5,470 nt of DNA, taken from contig CAMYAA010000095.1 in the NCBI GenBank assembly GCA_947253615.1, positions 1-5,470 on the forward strand. Direction: 5' to 3'. The notes beneath the pieces are model-generated. The model was not told the DNA's origin. It saw only the letters and a program-made list of their open reading frames with translations, and searched no databases. The stretch is from an uncultured Sutterellaceae bacterium (GTDB lineage: Bacteria > Pseudomonadota > Gammaproteobacteria > Burkholderiales > Burkholderiaceae_F). Below, piece by piece: positions 1 to 5,421 of this stretch (position 1 is the first letter of the stretch; the number at the start of each line of letters is the position of its first letter). The position numbers and the translations under genes were made by a program.

Positions 1-1
1 G

Positions 2-1180
2 CTCTATGGCATGGAAAACCGTGGCGTCTTGGTGGACAAGGCGTTACTGAAAACCCAATCGAATGAATTAAAGGCCAAGCTCGACGAGTTAACGGCGCAA
101 GCCTATGAACTCGCCGGGGAAGAATTCAATTTGGCGAGTCCCAAACAATTGAGCGAAGTGCTCTTTACGAAATTGGGCTTGCCCGTGAAGAAAAAGACCG
201 CGTCGGGGGCTCCTTCGACCAATGAAGAAGTCTTGACGGAATTGGCGCTCGATTATCCGCTCCCCAAGATCATTTTGGACGTGCGTTCGTACTCGAAATT
301 AAAGAGCACGTATTTGGACGCTTTACCCAAAGAAATGGATAAAGTTGACGGACGTATTCATACGACCTTTGGTCAGATGACGGCCGTGACGGGGCGTTTA
401 ACGAGTTCGGAACCAAACTTACAAAACATTCCGGTGCGTACCCCAGAAGGGCGTCGCATTCGTGAAGCGTTTGTGGCCCCGGAAGGCTCGATGATTTTGT
501 CGGCAGACTATTCGCAAATTGAATTGCGCATTATGGCGCATTTGTCTGAAGACCCAGGGCTCTTAAAGGCCTTTGCGGAAGGGAAGGACATTCACCGTGC
601 AACGGCTGCCGAAGTGTTTGGCGTCACGACCGATGAGGTGAGTTCGGACCAGCGTCGTATGGCCAAGGTGATTAACTTTGGGTTGATTTACGGGATGAGT
701 CAATTTGGGTTGGCTCAGAACTTAGGCGTGAGTCGCGATCAGGCCAAGCACTATATCGATCAGTATTTTGCGCGCTATCCAGGGGTGAAGCGCTATATGG
801 ATACAACACGCTTTAAGGCCAAGGAAGAAGGGTATGTGGAAACGGTGTTTGGACGTCGTTTATACCTCCCTGATATCAACAATCCGAGCATGATGGTGCA
901 GCAAGCTGCCGAACGTGCGGCGATTAACGCACCAATGCAAGGGACGGCCGCGGACTTGATTAAGCGGGCGATGCTTGCGGTGAATCGCTTCTTAGAAGAA
1001 GGGGGTTATCAGTCCAAGATGATTCTTCAAATTCATGACGAACTCATTTTGGAAGTGCCCGAAGCGGAAGTGGAATTGATGCGCACGAAGATTCCTGAAC
1101 TCATGAGTCAGGCGGCTTCGTTGAGTGTGCCGTTGATTGCTGAAGTGGGCATTGCCAAGAATTGGGAAGCTGCTCACTAA
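2..1180 (+). CDS. polA: DNA polymerase I, C-terminal polymerase domain (5' partial)
   Basis: This encodes the palm, fingers and remaining thumb of DNA polymerase I, which fills gaps and removes Okazaki primers in replication and excision repair. The reading frame is open from the left edge: Leu-Tyr-Gly precede the ATG at 11 and continue the family pattern, so that ATG is an internal methionine and the true start is missing. Counting from Met at 11, motif A (DYSQIELR) is at 166-173 with catalytic Asp166. The motif B helix carries Arg215, Lys219, Phe223 and Tyr227. Motif C (His342-Asp343-Glu344) lies in QIHDE. These fit E. coli Pol I with a constant offset of 539 (D705, K758, F762, Y766, D882), and the C-terminus ends at the equivalent position, so about the last 392 of some 930 residues are present. 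The 5'-nuclease domain, the 3'-5' exonuclease-like domain and the thumb start lie outside, so proofreading cannot be judged. All visible active-site residues are intact. Confidence 0.98.
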   Translation, partial: LYGMENRGVLVDKALLKTQSNELKAKLDELTAQAYELAGEEFNLASPKQLSEVLFTKLGLPVKKKTASGAPSTNEEVLTELALDYPLPKIILDVRSYSKLKSTYLDALPKEMDKVDGRIHTTFGQMTAVTGRLTSSEPNLQNIPVRTPEGRRIREAFVAPEGSMILSADYSQIELRIMAHLSEDPGLLKAFAEGKDIHRATAAEVFGVTTDEVSSDQRRMAKVINFGLIYGMSQFGLAQNLGVSRDQAKHYIDQYFARYPGVKRYMDTTRFKAKEEGYVETVFGRRLYLPDINNPSMMVQQAAERAAINAPMQGTAADLIKRAMLAVNRFLEEGGYQSKMILQIHDELILEVPEAEVELMRTKIPELMSQAASLSVPLIAEVGIAKNWEAAH

Positions 1181-1182
1181 AC

Positions 1183-1201
1183 TTTGGGGCCTAACCCCAA
1201 A
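1183..1201. other. Short GC-rich hairpin just after polA
   Basis: TTTGGGG pairs with CCCCAAA around a five-base CCTAA loop, starting three bases after the polA stop codon. A-rich rather than T-rich sequence follows on the plus strand, so it is not a terminator for polA by itself. It may protect the 3' end of the polA message or add to termination of the opposing lipoprotein transcript, for which a T-run lies at the base of the stem. Confidence 0.4.
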
Positions 1202-1204
1202 AAA

Positions 1205-1258
1205 GCAAAACCTTCATCCGTCCGAGCGTCATGCGCATTCACGAGGATGAAGGTTTTT
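1205..1258. terminator. Bidirectional intrinsic terminator between polA and the META lipoprotein gene
   Basis: A 13-bp perfect stem (AAAACCTTCATCC at 1207-1219 with GGATGAAGGTTTT at 1245-1257) encloses a 25-nt loop. On the plus strand the 3' arm ends in a run of six T, giving a U-tract for polA. On the minus strand the same stem is followed by TTTT, GC, then TTTTTT, giving a U-tract for the convergent lipoprotein gene. The placement between two converging stop codons fits a shared terminator. Confidence 0.9.
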
Positions 1259-1281
1259 TGTGGCCGAGGTTCAAGCGAACT

Positions 1282-1719
1282 TTAGTCGCAGGCGCCTAAA
1301 CGTTCGGGAACGAGGGTGATCAAGGGCTTTTTGTTTTCGTCCAACAGAATCACGTTATCGCCCTTAGCGACGGCATAGCGGGTTTTGCTCAAGTGATTTA
1401 AGAACGCGTTTTCGACTTCCATCAACTTCGGACCACAAAGACGCTTGGTACTGCCCAAGTGCGAGAGGTCTAATTGAGCGCCTTTTTGTTCATAAGAGCC
1501 TAATAAACGATTGCAACCGGCATCCCCCGAGACGCGACCGTCAGCTGCGAAATGGATGCTTGGCGGAATTTCGCAATGTTCGTTGGCACCGTCTTGCCAC
1601 ATTAGGTTTTTCCCTGCCAAGGAGGCGGCCGTCAAAGTCGGGGTACTTTGACACGCGGTGAGGGCAATGAGTAAGCCTCCGCTCAACAGTAGGCGTACAA
1701 AGGAATTTTTAGTCAGCAT
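1282..1719 (-). CDS. META-domain (HslJ-like) lipoprotein
   Basis: This is a predicted envelope lipoprotein of 145 residues. A basic N-terminus and hydrophobic stretch (about residues 7-22) end in the lipobox Leu-Thr-Ala-Cys with Cys23, the expected lipidation site for signal peptidase II. The rest is one META domain, the fold of E. coli HslJ: a Trp in the first strand (W41), GCNRLLGSY at 68-76, a T-x-x-x-C segment at 91-95, then ME..FL..L (100-110) and the final strands NVILLDENKKPLITL. The family is linked to heat and novobiocin tolerance in E. coli, but its biochemical role is unknown. Four further cysteines (49, 69, 95, 144) could form disulfides outside the cytoplasm. The ATG at 1719 has a GGAG Shine-Dalgarno six bases upstream. 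The gene is divergent from the OB-fold gene and convergent with polA, so it is probably monocistronic. Asp after Cys is absent (Gln24), so outer-membrane sorting is likely by the E. coli +2 rule. Confidence 0.85.
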   Translation of the reverse strand: MLTKNSFVRLLLSGGLLIALTACQSTPTLTAASLAGKNLMWQDGANEHCEIPPSIHFAADGRVSGDAGCNRLLGSYEQKGAQLDLSHLGSTKRLCGPKLMEVENAFLNHLSKTRYAVAKGDNVILLDENKKPLITLVPERLGACD

Positions 1720-1746
1720 GGGTAGCTCCGTGTTAGTAACGATAAC

Positions 1747-1775
1747 AGGATATTCAAGAACATTACCTACGTCAA
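1747..1775 (-). promoter_or_regulatory. Sigma70-type promoter of the META lipoprotein gene
   Basis: On the minus strand TTGACG (1775-1770) is followed after exactly 17 bases by TATCCT (1752-1747). These match the -35 and -10 consensus at 5/6 and 4/6 positions. Transcription would start near 1740, giving a leader of about 20 nt that contains the GGAG ribosome site at 1726-1729. I found no equally convincing promoter for the divergent plus-strand gene in the same 150-bp gap. Confidence 0.65.
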
Positions 1776-1869
1776 ACCTCCAATGGGACTTTCCCTACAG
1801 ATATAGCGAGCGCTAAAAAAACATTAGAAAATAGTTCAAAGGCGTGCAAACCTTTAGCTAGGAGTTCTA

Positions 1870-2298
1870 ATGATGCGTATGTCATGGCTTATGCTTAGTC
1901 TGATGGGCCTTTTTTTGATGGGTGAGGCTCAAGCGGAAGTGACAGCTAATCACAATTCGGTGAGCTTTGTCACGATCGCTGATGCGCAGAAACATGCGAC
2001 GGGTGCTGAGTATTGTGAAATCGAAGGTGTCGTTGAGGCGTATCCCGAACCCGGGGTAGTGAAAGTCAAAGACGAAACGGGCGAGATTACGGTCTTAGTG
2101 CCGATGGAAATGTTGGCCGGGCATACTCCGTATAAGGGATGCAAGGTCAAGCTTTTAGGTCGTGTGACGCGTGGAGCTTTTGAAGGGATTGGGTTGGATG
2201 CGGAACGCATTCATTTTGATTCCCCCATGGAAGAGAAGGCTAAAAATCTTGATGGGGCGTGCGACGCTTTGATCAAGAAAGCCAAAAAGACGCCTTAA
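1870..2298 (+). CDS. Secreted OB-fold protein, BOF/YgiW-YdeI-like
   Basis: This is a predicted periplasmic protein of 142 residues. The N-terminus is a classical signal peptide: Arg3, a hydrophobic core over residues 5-17, and an AQA cleavage site giving a mature protein from Glu23. Residues about 47-115 read like a bacterial OB-fold (BOF, DUF388): CEIEGVVEAY, then VVKVKDETGEITVLVP, then CKVKLLGRVTRG and IGLDAERIHF. The segment KDETGEITV is close to the family's D-x-TGEI-x-V signature. YgiW and YdeI of enterobacteria belong to this family and are tied to tolerance of peroxide, metals or cationic peptides; the ligand here is unknown. A Lys-rich tail (KKAKK at 136-140) and three cysteines (49, 91, 131) set it apart from the short core fold. 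AGGAG lies five bases before the first of two adjacent ATGs (eight before the second, at 1873), so either may serve. It stands alone, divergent from the META lipoprotein, with its own terminator. The family call is from pattern recognition only. Confidence 0.7.
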   Translation: MMRMSWLMLSLMGLFLMGEAQAEVTANHNSVSFVTIADAQKHATGAEYCEIEGVVEAYPEPGVVKVKDETGEITVLVPMEMLAGHTPYKGCKVKLLGRVTRGAFEGIGLDAERIHFDSPMEEKAKNLDGACDALIKKAKKTP

Positions 2299-2319
2299 TT
2301 TGAAGAGACGACTTTTTTT

Positions 2320-2362
2320 GAGAAAGTGAGTGGATGTGAGTCTGCTCACTTTTTCTTTTTTT
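2320..2362 (+). terminator. Intrinsic terminator of the OB-fold gene
   Basis: GAGAAAGTGAG (2320-2330) pairs with CTCACTTTTTC (2345-2355) over 11 positions with one G-T pair and a 14-nt loop, followed by seven T. It begins 21 bases after the stop codon of the OB-fold gene. Confidence 0.88.
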
Positions 2363-2405
2363 CTCGGACGAATCGGGAAAGTGTGACGCCACGAACGTGG
2401 GGATG

Positions 2406-2509
2406 AACGTTCCCTGTGGCCTGGGGTGCGCTCACGAGCTGCGTTGGGGCACCTCGCCTCATCGTTAACGAAGAAGCGTGCACCGTTCATTGCCATAGAC
2501 CAGGGCGTT
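2406..2509. other. Long imperfect stem-loop, candidate structured RNA
   Basis: On the plus strand, AACG then CCCTG (2406-2409 and 2412-2416, two T bulged) pairs with CAGGG then CGTT (2501-2509). Further in, TGGC (2417-2420) pairs with GCCA (2492-2495), and GGTGCGC (2425-2431) pairs with GTGCACC (2478-2484) with one G-T pair. That makes about 20 paired positions in a rod roughly 104 nt long. The apex can refold: GGTGC can pair instead with GCACC at 2449-2453. The rod shape and size recall small structured RNAs, but I find neither the SRP apical loop nor a 6S-sized molecule. Confidence 0.35.
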
Positions 2510-2550
2510 GCCCTAGGGGGTGATCTAACCTTGCTATAGCCCCAATATAG

Positions 2551-2574
2551 GCCCCATGGCAGCGCCATACGGCC
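2551..2574. other. Nested inverted repeat
   Basis: ATGGC pairs with GCCAT around AGC, and flanking GGCC pairs with GGCC outside a small 2x2 internal loop. It is a compact GC-rich hairpin in the gene-free stretch. No T-run follows on either strand, so it is not an intrinsic terminator. Confidence 0.4.
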
Positions 2575-2694
2575 CTCATAAACACGTAGGGGAAGGTGGA
2601 AAGGGGTTCTTTATTGTCCCTTTGTAAACGCGCTAAGGGCCAATTTTTTAACCATAGCGACACACGTGCGTCTCGAGGCAAAATCCATGGGGAA

Positions 2695-2729
2695 CAAAAA
2701 AAGGACGAATGGCTAAAACCACTCGTCCT
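2695..2729 (-). terminator. Intrinsic terminator of the symporter gene
   Basis: Read on the minus strand, AGGACGAGTGG (2729-2719) pairs with CCATTCGTCCT (2712-2702) over 11 positions including one G-T pair, with a six-base loop, and is followed at once by a run of T (complement of the A-run 2696-2701). It starts 24 bases after the symporter stop codon. Confidence 0.92.
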
Positions 2730-2753
2730 CTTTGAATCACGCTCTAAAACTAA

Positions 2754-3989
2754 TTAGAACGCTTCATCAGGATTGTAAGGATCCTTACCTAAGTCACCTT
2801 CAAGTTTCGTCACCGTCACAGCCGCGGCAGCGTCGCCAACGACGTTGATGGACGTACGGATCATGTCGAGAATACGGTCAACCCCAGCGATCAAAGCAAC
2901 GGCTTCTAAAGGAATACCGACTTGCGTGAAGATGATTGTTGTCATGATTAAACCAGCACCTGGCACACCGGCCGTACCCACAGCCGCTAACACACCCATT
3001 AACACGATCGTTAACTGATCAGCCATGGAGAGGTTCAAGCCGAAGACTTCAGCAGCGAAGATTGCGCAAACACCCATGTAAATGGCCGTACCATTCATGT
3101 TGATGGTGTTACCCAAAGGAATCGAGAAGGAAGCGATACTCTTGGTGGCGCCTAACTTACGAGCAGCGTCTAAGTTGGTCGGTAAAGCAGCGGCCGAGGA
3201 GCAGGTCGTGAAAGCCACCAACCACGGTTCGAAGACACCCTTGATGAAGTCCTTGATCTTGATGCCGCCGATGAAACGAACCATCGGTAACAAGCAAACG
3301 ATCACGAAAACAACCGTCGCCAAGAAGGCCGACAAGATTAAAGCGCCCAACGGTAACAAGACCTGGAGACCATGACGGCTGACCGTGTAGGAGATCAAAC
3401 CAAACACCCCAATCGGAGCGTAGAGCATGACCATGTGCGTCACACGAATCATCGTGTCACCGACGATTTCGAAGAAGCGCAACACCGGCTTGCCACGTTC
3501 ACCTAAGCTCGATAAACCGAAGCCAAAGATCACCGCGAAGAAGATGAGCTGGAGCATGCTGCCCTTAGCCATGGCTTCCATCGGGTTGATCGGAACGATG
3601 TTCAACAACGTTTGAACTAACGGAGGAGCAACCACGTCTTTAACTTTCAAACCTTCTTTGGAAAGGTCCAAGCCCATACCCGGGTGGATCCATTCGGCAA
3701 AGATTAAGCCGAAAGCCACGGCAATCGCCGTCGTAATTGCGTAAATGATTAAAACCTTTAAGGCGACACGACCAAGTTTGCTGGTGTCACTAATCCCTGC
3801 AGCACCCGCAATAATGGTGGCAATGACTAAAGGCACGACAACCATTCGAATCAATCGAATAAAGAGCTGTCCAAGTGGTTGTAACCACGTCGTGGCAAAT
3901 TGGGAATCGACGATGGCGCCCACGAGGACACCAACGGCAAGACCAATCATCATTTGCCAGGCTAAGTTGATTTTGGATTTGTGGGTCAT
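2754..3989 (-). CDS. Dicarboxylate/amino acid:cation symporter (DAACS, SLC1/GltPh family)
   Basis: This inner-membrane secondary transporter, 411 residues from the chosen start, takes up an acidic amino acid or C4-dicarboxylate with Na+ or H+. The family fold is visible. There are six N-terminal helices (first at about residues 9-27), then re-entrant hairpin HP1 with TTCSSAAALP (261-270), helix 7 with NMNGT (297-301), and HP2 with GTAGVPGAG (338-346). Helix 8 carries Asp371, Asp375, Arg378, Asn382 and Asp386. In GltPh numbering these helix 8 residues are D390, D394, R397, N401 and D405; the arginine binds the substrate's side-chain carboxylate, which argues for an acidic substrate. The motif's usual Asp (NMDGT, a sodium ligand) is Asn299 here. 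I chose ATG at 3989. A TTG four codons upstream (4001) is in frame but has no ribosome site, whereas GGGGCGGAG precedes the ATG, although unusually close. It is a lone gene with a strong terminator. Glutamate, aspartate, succinate or fumarate cannot be told apart from sequence. Confidence 0.94.
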   Translation of the reverse strand: MTHKSKINLAWQMMIGLAVGVLVGAIVDSQFATTWLQPLGQLFIRLIRMVVVPLVIATIIAGAAGISDTSKLGRVALKVLIIYAITTAIAVAFGLIFAEWIHPGMGLDLSKEGLKVKDVVAPPLVQTLLNIVPINPMEAMAKGSMLQLIFFAVIFGFGLSSLGERGKPVLRFFEIVGDTMIRVTHMVMLYAPIGVFGLISYTVSRHGLQVLLPLGALILSAFLATVVFVIVCLLPMVRFIGGIKIKDFIKGVFEPWLVAFTTCSSAAALPTNLDAARKLGATKSIASFSIPLGNTINMNGTAIYMGVCAIFAAEVFGLNLSMADQLTIVLMGVLAAVGTAGVPGAGLIMTTIIFTQVGIPLEAVALIAGVDRILDMIRTSINVVGDAAAAVTVTKLEGDLGKDPYNPDEAF

Positions 3990-3999
3990 TCTCCGCCCC

Positions 4000-4043
4000 A
4001 AGTGGTTAAGTGGTTAAAAGTGAAAGTGAAAAATGAAAGTGAA
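4000..4043. repeat. Two short direct-repeat pairs in the symporter leader
   Basis: AAGTGGTT is repeated head to tail at 4000-4007 and 4008-4015. TGAAAGTGAA is repeated at 4021-4030 and 4034-4043, a 13-base period. On the minus strand, the sense of the symporter, this is a pyrimidine-rich leader directly upstream of the start codon. It could bind a regulator or ribosomal protein S1, or be simple-sequence drift. Confidence 0.6.
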
Positions 4044-4320
4044 TAGCGAAATCGCCTCGAAATTGCGAGAACAACTTCTTCGGCACGATGCAATTGTTAG
4101 TATTGTTTAGATGCATCAATTTCTTTACCAAACAGATTGTAAAAGCATCATCTTTACATTTAACTAAGGGATAACCCTCCAGATCAGGCATTTTTATGGG
4201 ATTTTTGCGTTTTTTTGACGTGAAGCGAAGCAAAATAGGCACTTTCTTTAGAGGGGAAATACTACCCATAGGTAATATTTATAGTAGGAAAACCCCTTAG
4301 GGTTAAATCCTTATTTTCCA

Positions 4321-4357
4321 AATTGTTCGGACAAACCCGAAGATTTGTCCCTCAATT
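4321..4357 (-). other. Long stem-loop with a cUUCGg tetraloop
   Basis: Read on the minus strand, GGACAAATC (4350-4342) pairs with GGTTTGTCC (4337-4329) over nine positions with one G-T, closing a TTCG loop with C and G on either side, the very stable cUUCGg form. Beyond a 2x3 internal loop, AATTG (4357-4353) pairs with CAATT (4325-4321), for 14 paired positions in all. No T-run follows, so it is not a plain terminator. The tetraloop exists only in the minus-strand RNA (the plus strand has CGAA), which suggests that strand is the functional one. It lies about 330 bases upstream of the symporter ATG and could be a leader element, a processing or stability stem at the end of the EamA message, or part of a small RNA. 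Confidence 0.6.
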
Positions 4358-4400
4358 AGGCAAAATTTTGGTAGAGTTCAGACACAAAATGAGGGACGAA
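4344..4400. repeat. Inverted repeat that competes with the tetraloop stem
   Basis: TTTGTCCCTCA (4344-4354) is complementary to TGAGGGACGAA (4390-4400) at 10 of 11 positions, with a 35-base loop. Its proximal arm shares TTTGTCC with the 4321-4357 stem, so an RNA of either strand can form one structure or the other, not both. Confidence 0.5.
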
Positions 4401-4467
4401 AAGGGACCTTTACCCCTCCGTACGAGGGAGGGTTCGATAATTTTTCGGACGGAAATTTTGTGGGAAA

Positions 4468-4524
4468 GGAGGGGGCCTACCCCCTTTAAAAGCGTCGCCC
4501 AAAAACCGGGTGGGCTTTTGGGCG
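4468..4524 (-). terminator. Candidate tandem terminator hairpins of the EamA gene
   Basis: Reading downstream of the EamA stop codon on the minus strand, CGCCCAAAA (4524-4516) pairs perfectly with TTTTGGGCG (4504-4496), then GACGC and TTTT follow. A second hairpin, AGGGGG with CCCCCT (4485-4480 and 4475-4470) around TAGG, comes next. The placement suits termination, but the T-tract after the first stem is short and displaced, so termination may be weak or factor-dependent. Confidence 0.4.
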
Positions 4525-4558
4525 AGGATCGTTAGTGTTAGCGGTTAGTGGGGCGCAC

Positions 4559-5421
4559 TTATTCTTCTTTGGGCGCTTTCCCAGGTTTACTCAGTAAGCT
4601 TGCGACCACGCCCGAGATCAAGATAATGCCAATCCCGATGGCGCTCTGTAAGCCGATAGGTTCACCAAAGACCACCAACCCAATCAAGGCCGCAAAGATA
4701 ATGCCAGAGTATTGGAAGGCACTTGTTAAGAGGGTATCGCCACCCCAGGATCGGGTCATGGACAATTGGGCCAAGGTTCCGCTAATGGCAATCCCAAAGA
4801 GGACCGGAATGTTTTGCATCGTCAACGGGGTCATATGGCCTTCAAGAATCCATTGCCAGATAAAGCCCCAAACGGTTCCGAAACAGGTGAAGTAAAAGAC
4901 GATACGCCATTCGGGCTCTTTCATCTTCGAGAGTTCTTTGACTTGTAAATAAGCTAAGGCCGCAAACATCCCTGAACTCAAGCCAATTAAAGCGGCGATT
5001 TCTTGCCCGTGACTCAACGACGGTTTTAAGACCAACGTTACGCCGAAGAAGCCAAAGAAAATGGCCAAAATTAAGAGTTTACGAATAGGCTTATGTTTAT
5101 AGAGGGCCCAGCCAGTGAGCATGGCGGCAATAAAGATGGGGCTCGTGTAGTTGAGCGTCATGGCCGTCCCGAGGGGAAGGCTAGCAATGGCGAAAAACCA
5201 GATGGTTAACCCCATGGTCCCTAAGAAACTGCGTTTTAAGTGGGCGGTGACCAAGGGGGTTTTAACGGTAAAGCCTTTAAACCACGTCCATAAGAAGATA
5301 GTGATCACACCAAAAATAGAGCGGTAAAAGACGAGTTCCATTACGCCGAAATCGCGCGCGCCAGCTTTGGTAAAGGCCGCCATGGTGGCAAATAAAAAGG
5401 CCGCCACCAACATCCATAGAC
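4559..5421 (-). CDS. EamA-domain transporter of the drug/metabolite (DMT) superfamily (5' partial)
   Basis: This is an inner-membrane permease of unknown substrate with two EamA repeats and about ten membrane helices (roughly, from the first visible Met: 2-19, 25-45, 62-80, 83-104, 112-130, 138-157, 169-190, 201-219, 229-249, 255-275). Repeat 1 shows ELVFYRS (26-32) and YTSPIF (89-94). Repeat 2 shows FQYSGIIFAAL (233-243) and FGEP (249-252), the family's usual end-of-helix signature. Families of this shape include exporters of amino acids or metabolites and some uptake carriers. The frame stays open beyond the ATG at 5413 through Leu-Trp until it meets non-genomic adapter at 5422. Related proteins commonly begin with a few residues before an equivalent 'LWML', and no ribosome site can be seen, so 5413 is probably internal and a handful of N-terminal codons are missing. 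About 286 codons are visible. The C-terminus is a short charged tail (KPGKAPKEE). Neighbours give no clue to the substrate. Confidence 0.88.

Larger units (their letters stand above)
2363..2694. other. Gene-free, hairpin-rich region between two convergent terminators
   Basis: No credible coding sequence is seen in these 332 bases: the plus strand has only very short frames, and the minus-strand open frames lack a ribosome site, overlap one another and one runs through the OB-fold gene. Inverted repeats are frequent: CCAC/GTGG around GAAC at 2389-2400; an extended stem over 2406-2509; AGGGC/GCCCT around GTT at 2502-2514, which competes with that stem; a two-part hairpin at 2551-2574; AAAGGG with CCCTTT near 2609-2633; and CGCTA with TAGCG near 2631-2659. 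Transcripts from both sides are expected to stop before entering, so any RNA made here would need its own promoter. TGCTATAGC near 2532-2540 could be an extended -10 on the plus strand, but no -35 accompanies it. I do not recognise a known RNA family. Confidence 0.5.
3990..4558. other. Long intergenic region upstream of the symporter and downstream of the EamA gene
   Basis: This 569-bp stretch holds no gene I can support. Frames at 4006-4269 (minus) and 4323-4535 (plus, TTG start) lack ribosome sites and resemble no family. The part nearest the symporter (about 4000-4320) is visibly AT-rich, as expected of a promoter region, though no -35/-10 pair stands out. The distal part (about 4290-4525) is a series of inverted repeats: AACCC/GGGTT at 4291-4304, a long stem at 4321-4357, CCCTC/GAGGG at 4414-4428, GGGGG/CCCCC at 4471-4484, and CGCCCAAAA/TTTTGGGCG at 4496-4524. 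Three GTTAG units at 4531-4548 follow just past the EamA stop codon. Confidence 0.6.

Noticed and set aside
11..13. ATG at 11 as the start of a short polymerase gene
   Set aside because: The frame is open to the left edge with residues matching the family pattern; this Met corresponds to an internal position of full-length DNA polymerase I.
2406..2509. 6S RNA or SRP (4.5S) RNA
   Set aside because: The rod is much shorter than 6S RNA, and the conserved SRP apical sequence (GGAAGGAAGCAGCC type) is missing on both strands. A covariance-model search would be decisive.
2155..2568. Minus-strand open frame of 137 codons
   Set aside because: It runs antisense through the OB-fold gene and its terminator, has no ribosome site or recognisable domain, and its composition looks like shadow coding.
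2487..2681. Minus-strand open frame of 64 codons
   Set aside because: It overlaps the other spurious frame in a different register, shows no family resemblance, and covers several hairpins.
3999..4001. TTG at 4001 as the symporter start
   Set aside because: There is no ribosome site upstream, and the added residues are only Met-Gly-Arg-Arg. The ATG at 3989 follows a GGGGCGGAG segment.
4164..4190. TPP riboswitch, from CTGATCTGGA on the minus strand
   Set aside because: Only this ten-base piece matches the THI box. The CTGAGA element and its supporting stems are absent, and the downstream gene is not thiamine-related.
4006..4269. Minus-strand open frame of 87 codons upstream of the symporter
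   Set aside because: It lies in AT-rich spacer, lacks a Shine-Dalgarno, and ends in residues encoded by the simple direct repeats.
4323..4535. Plus-strand open frame of 70 codons with a TTG start
   Set aside because: It consists of hairpin arms, has no ribosome site and no recognisable motif.
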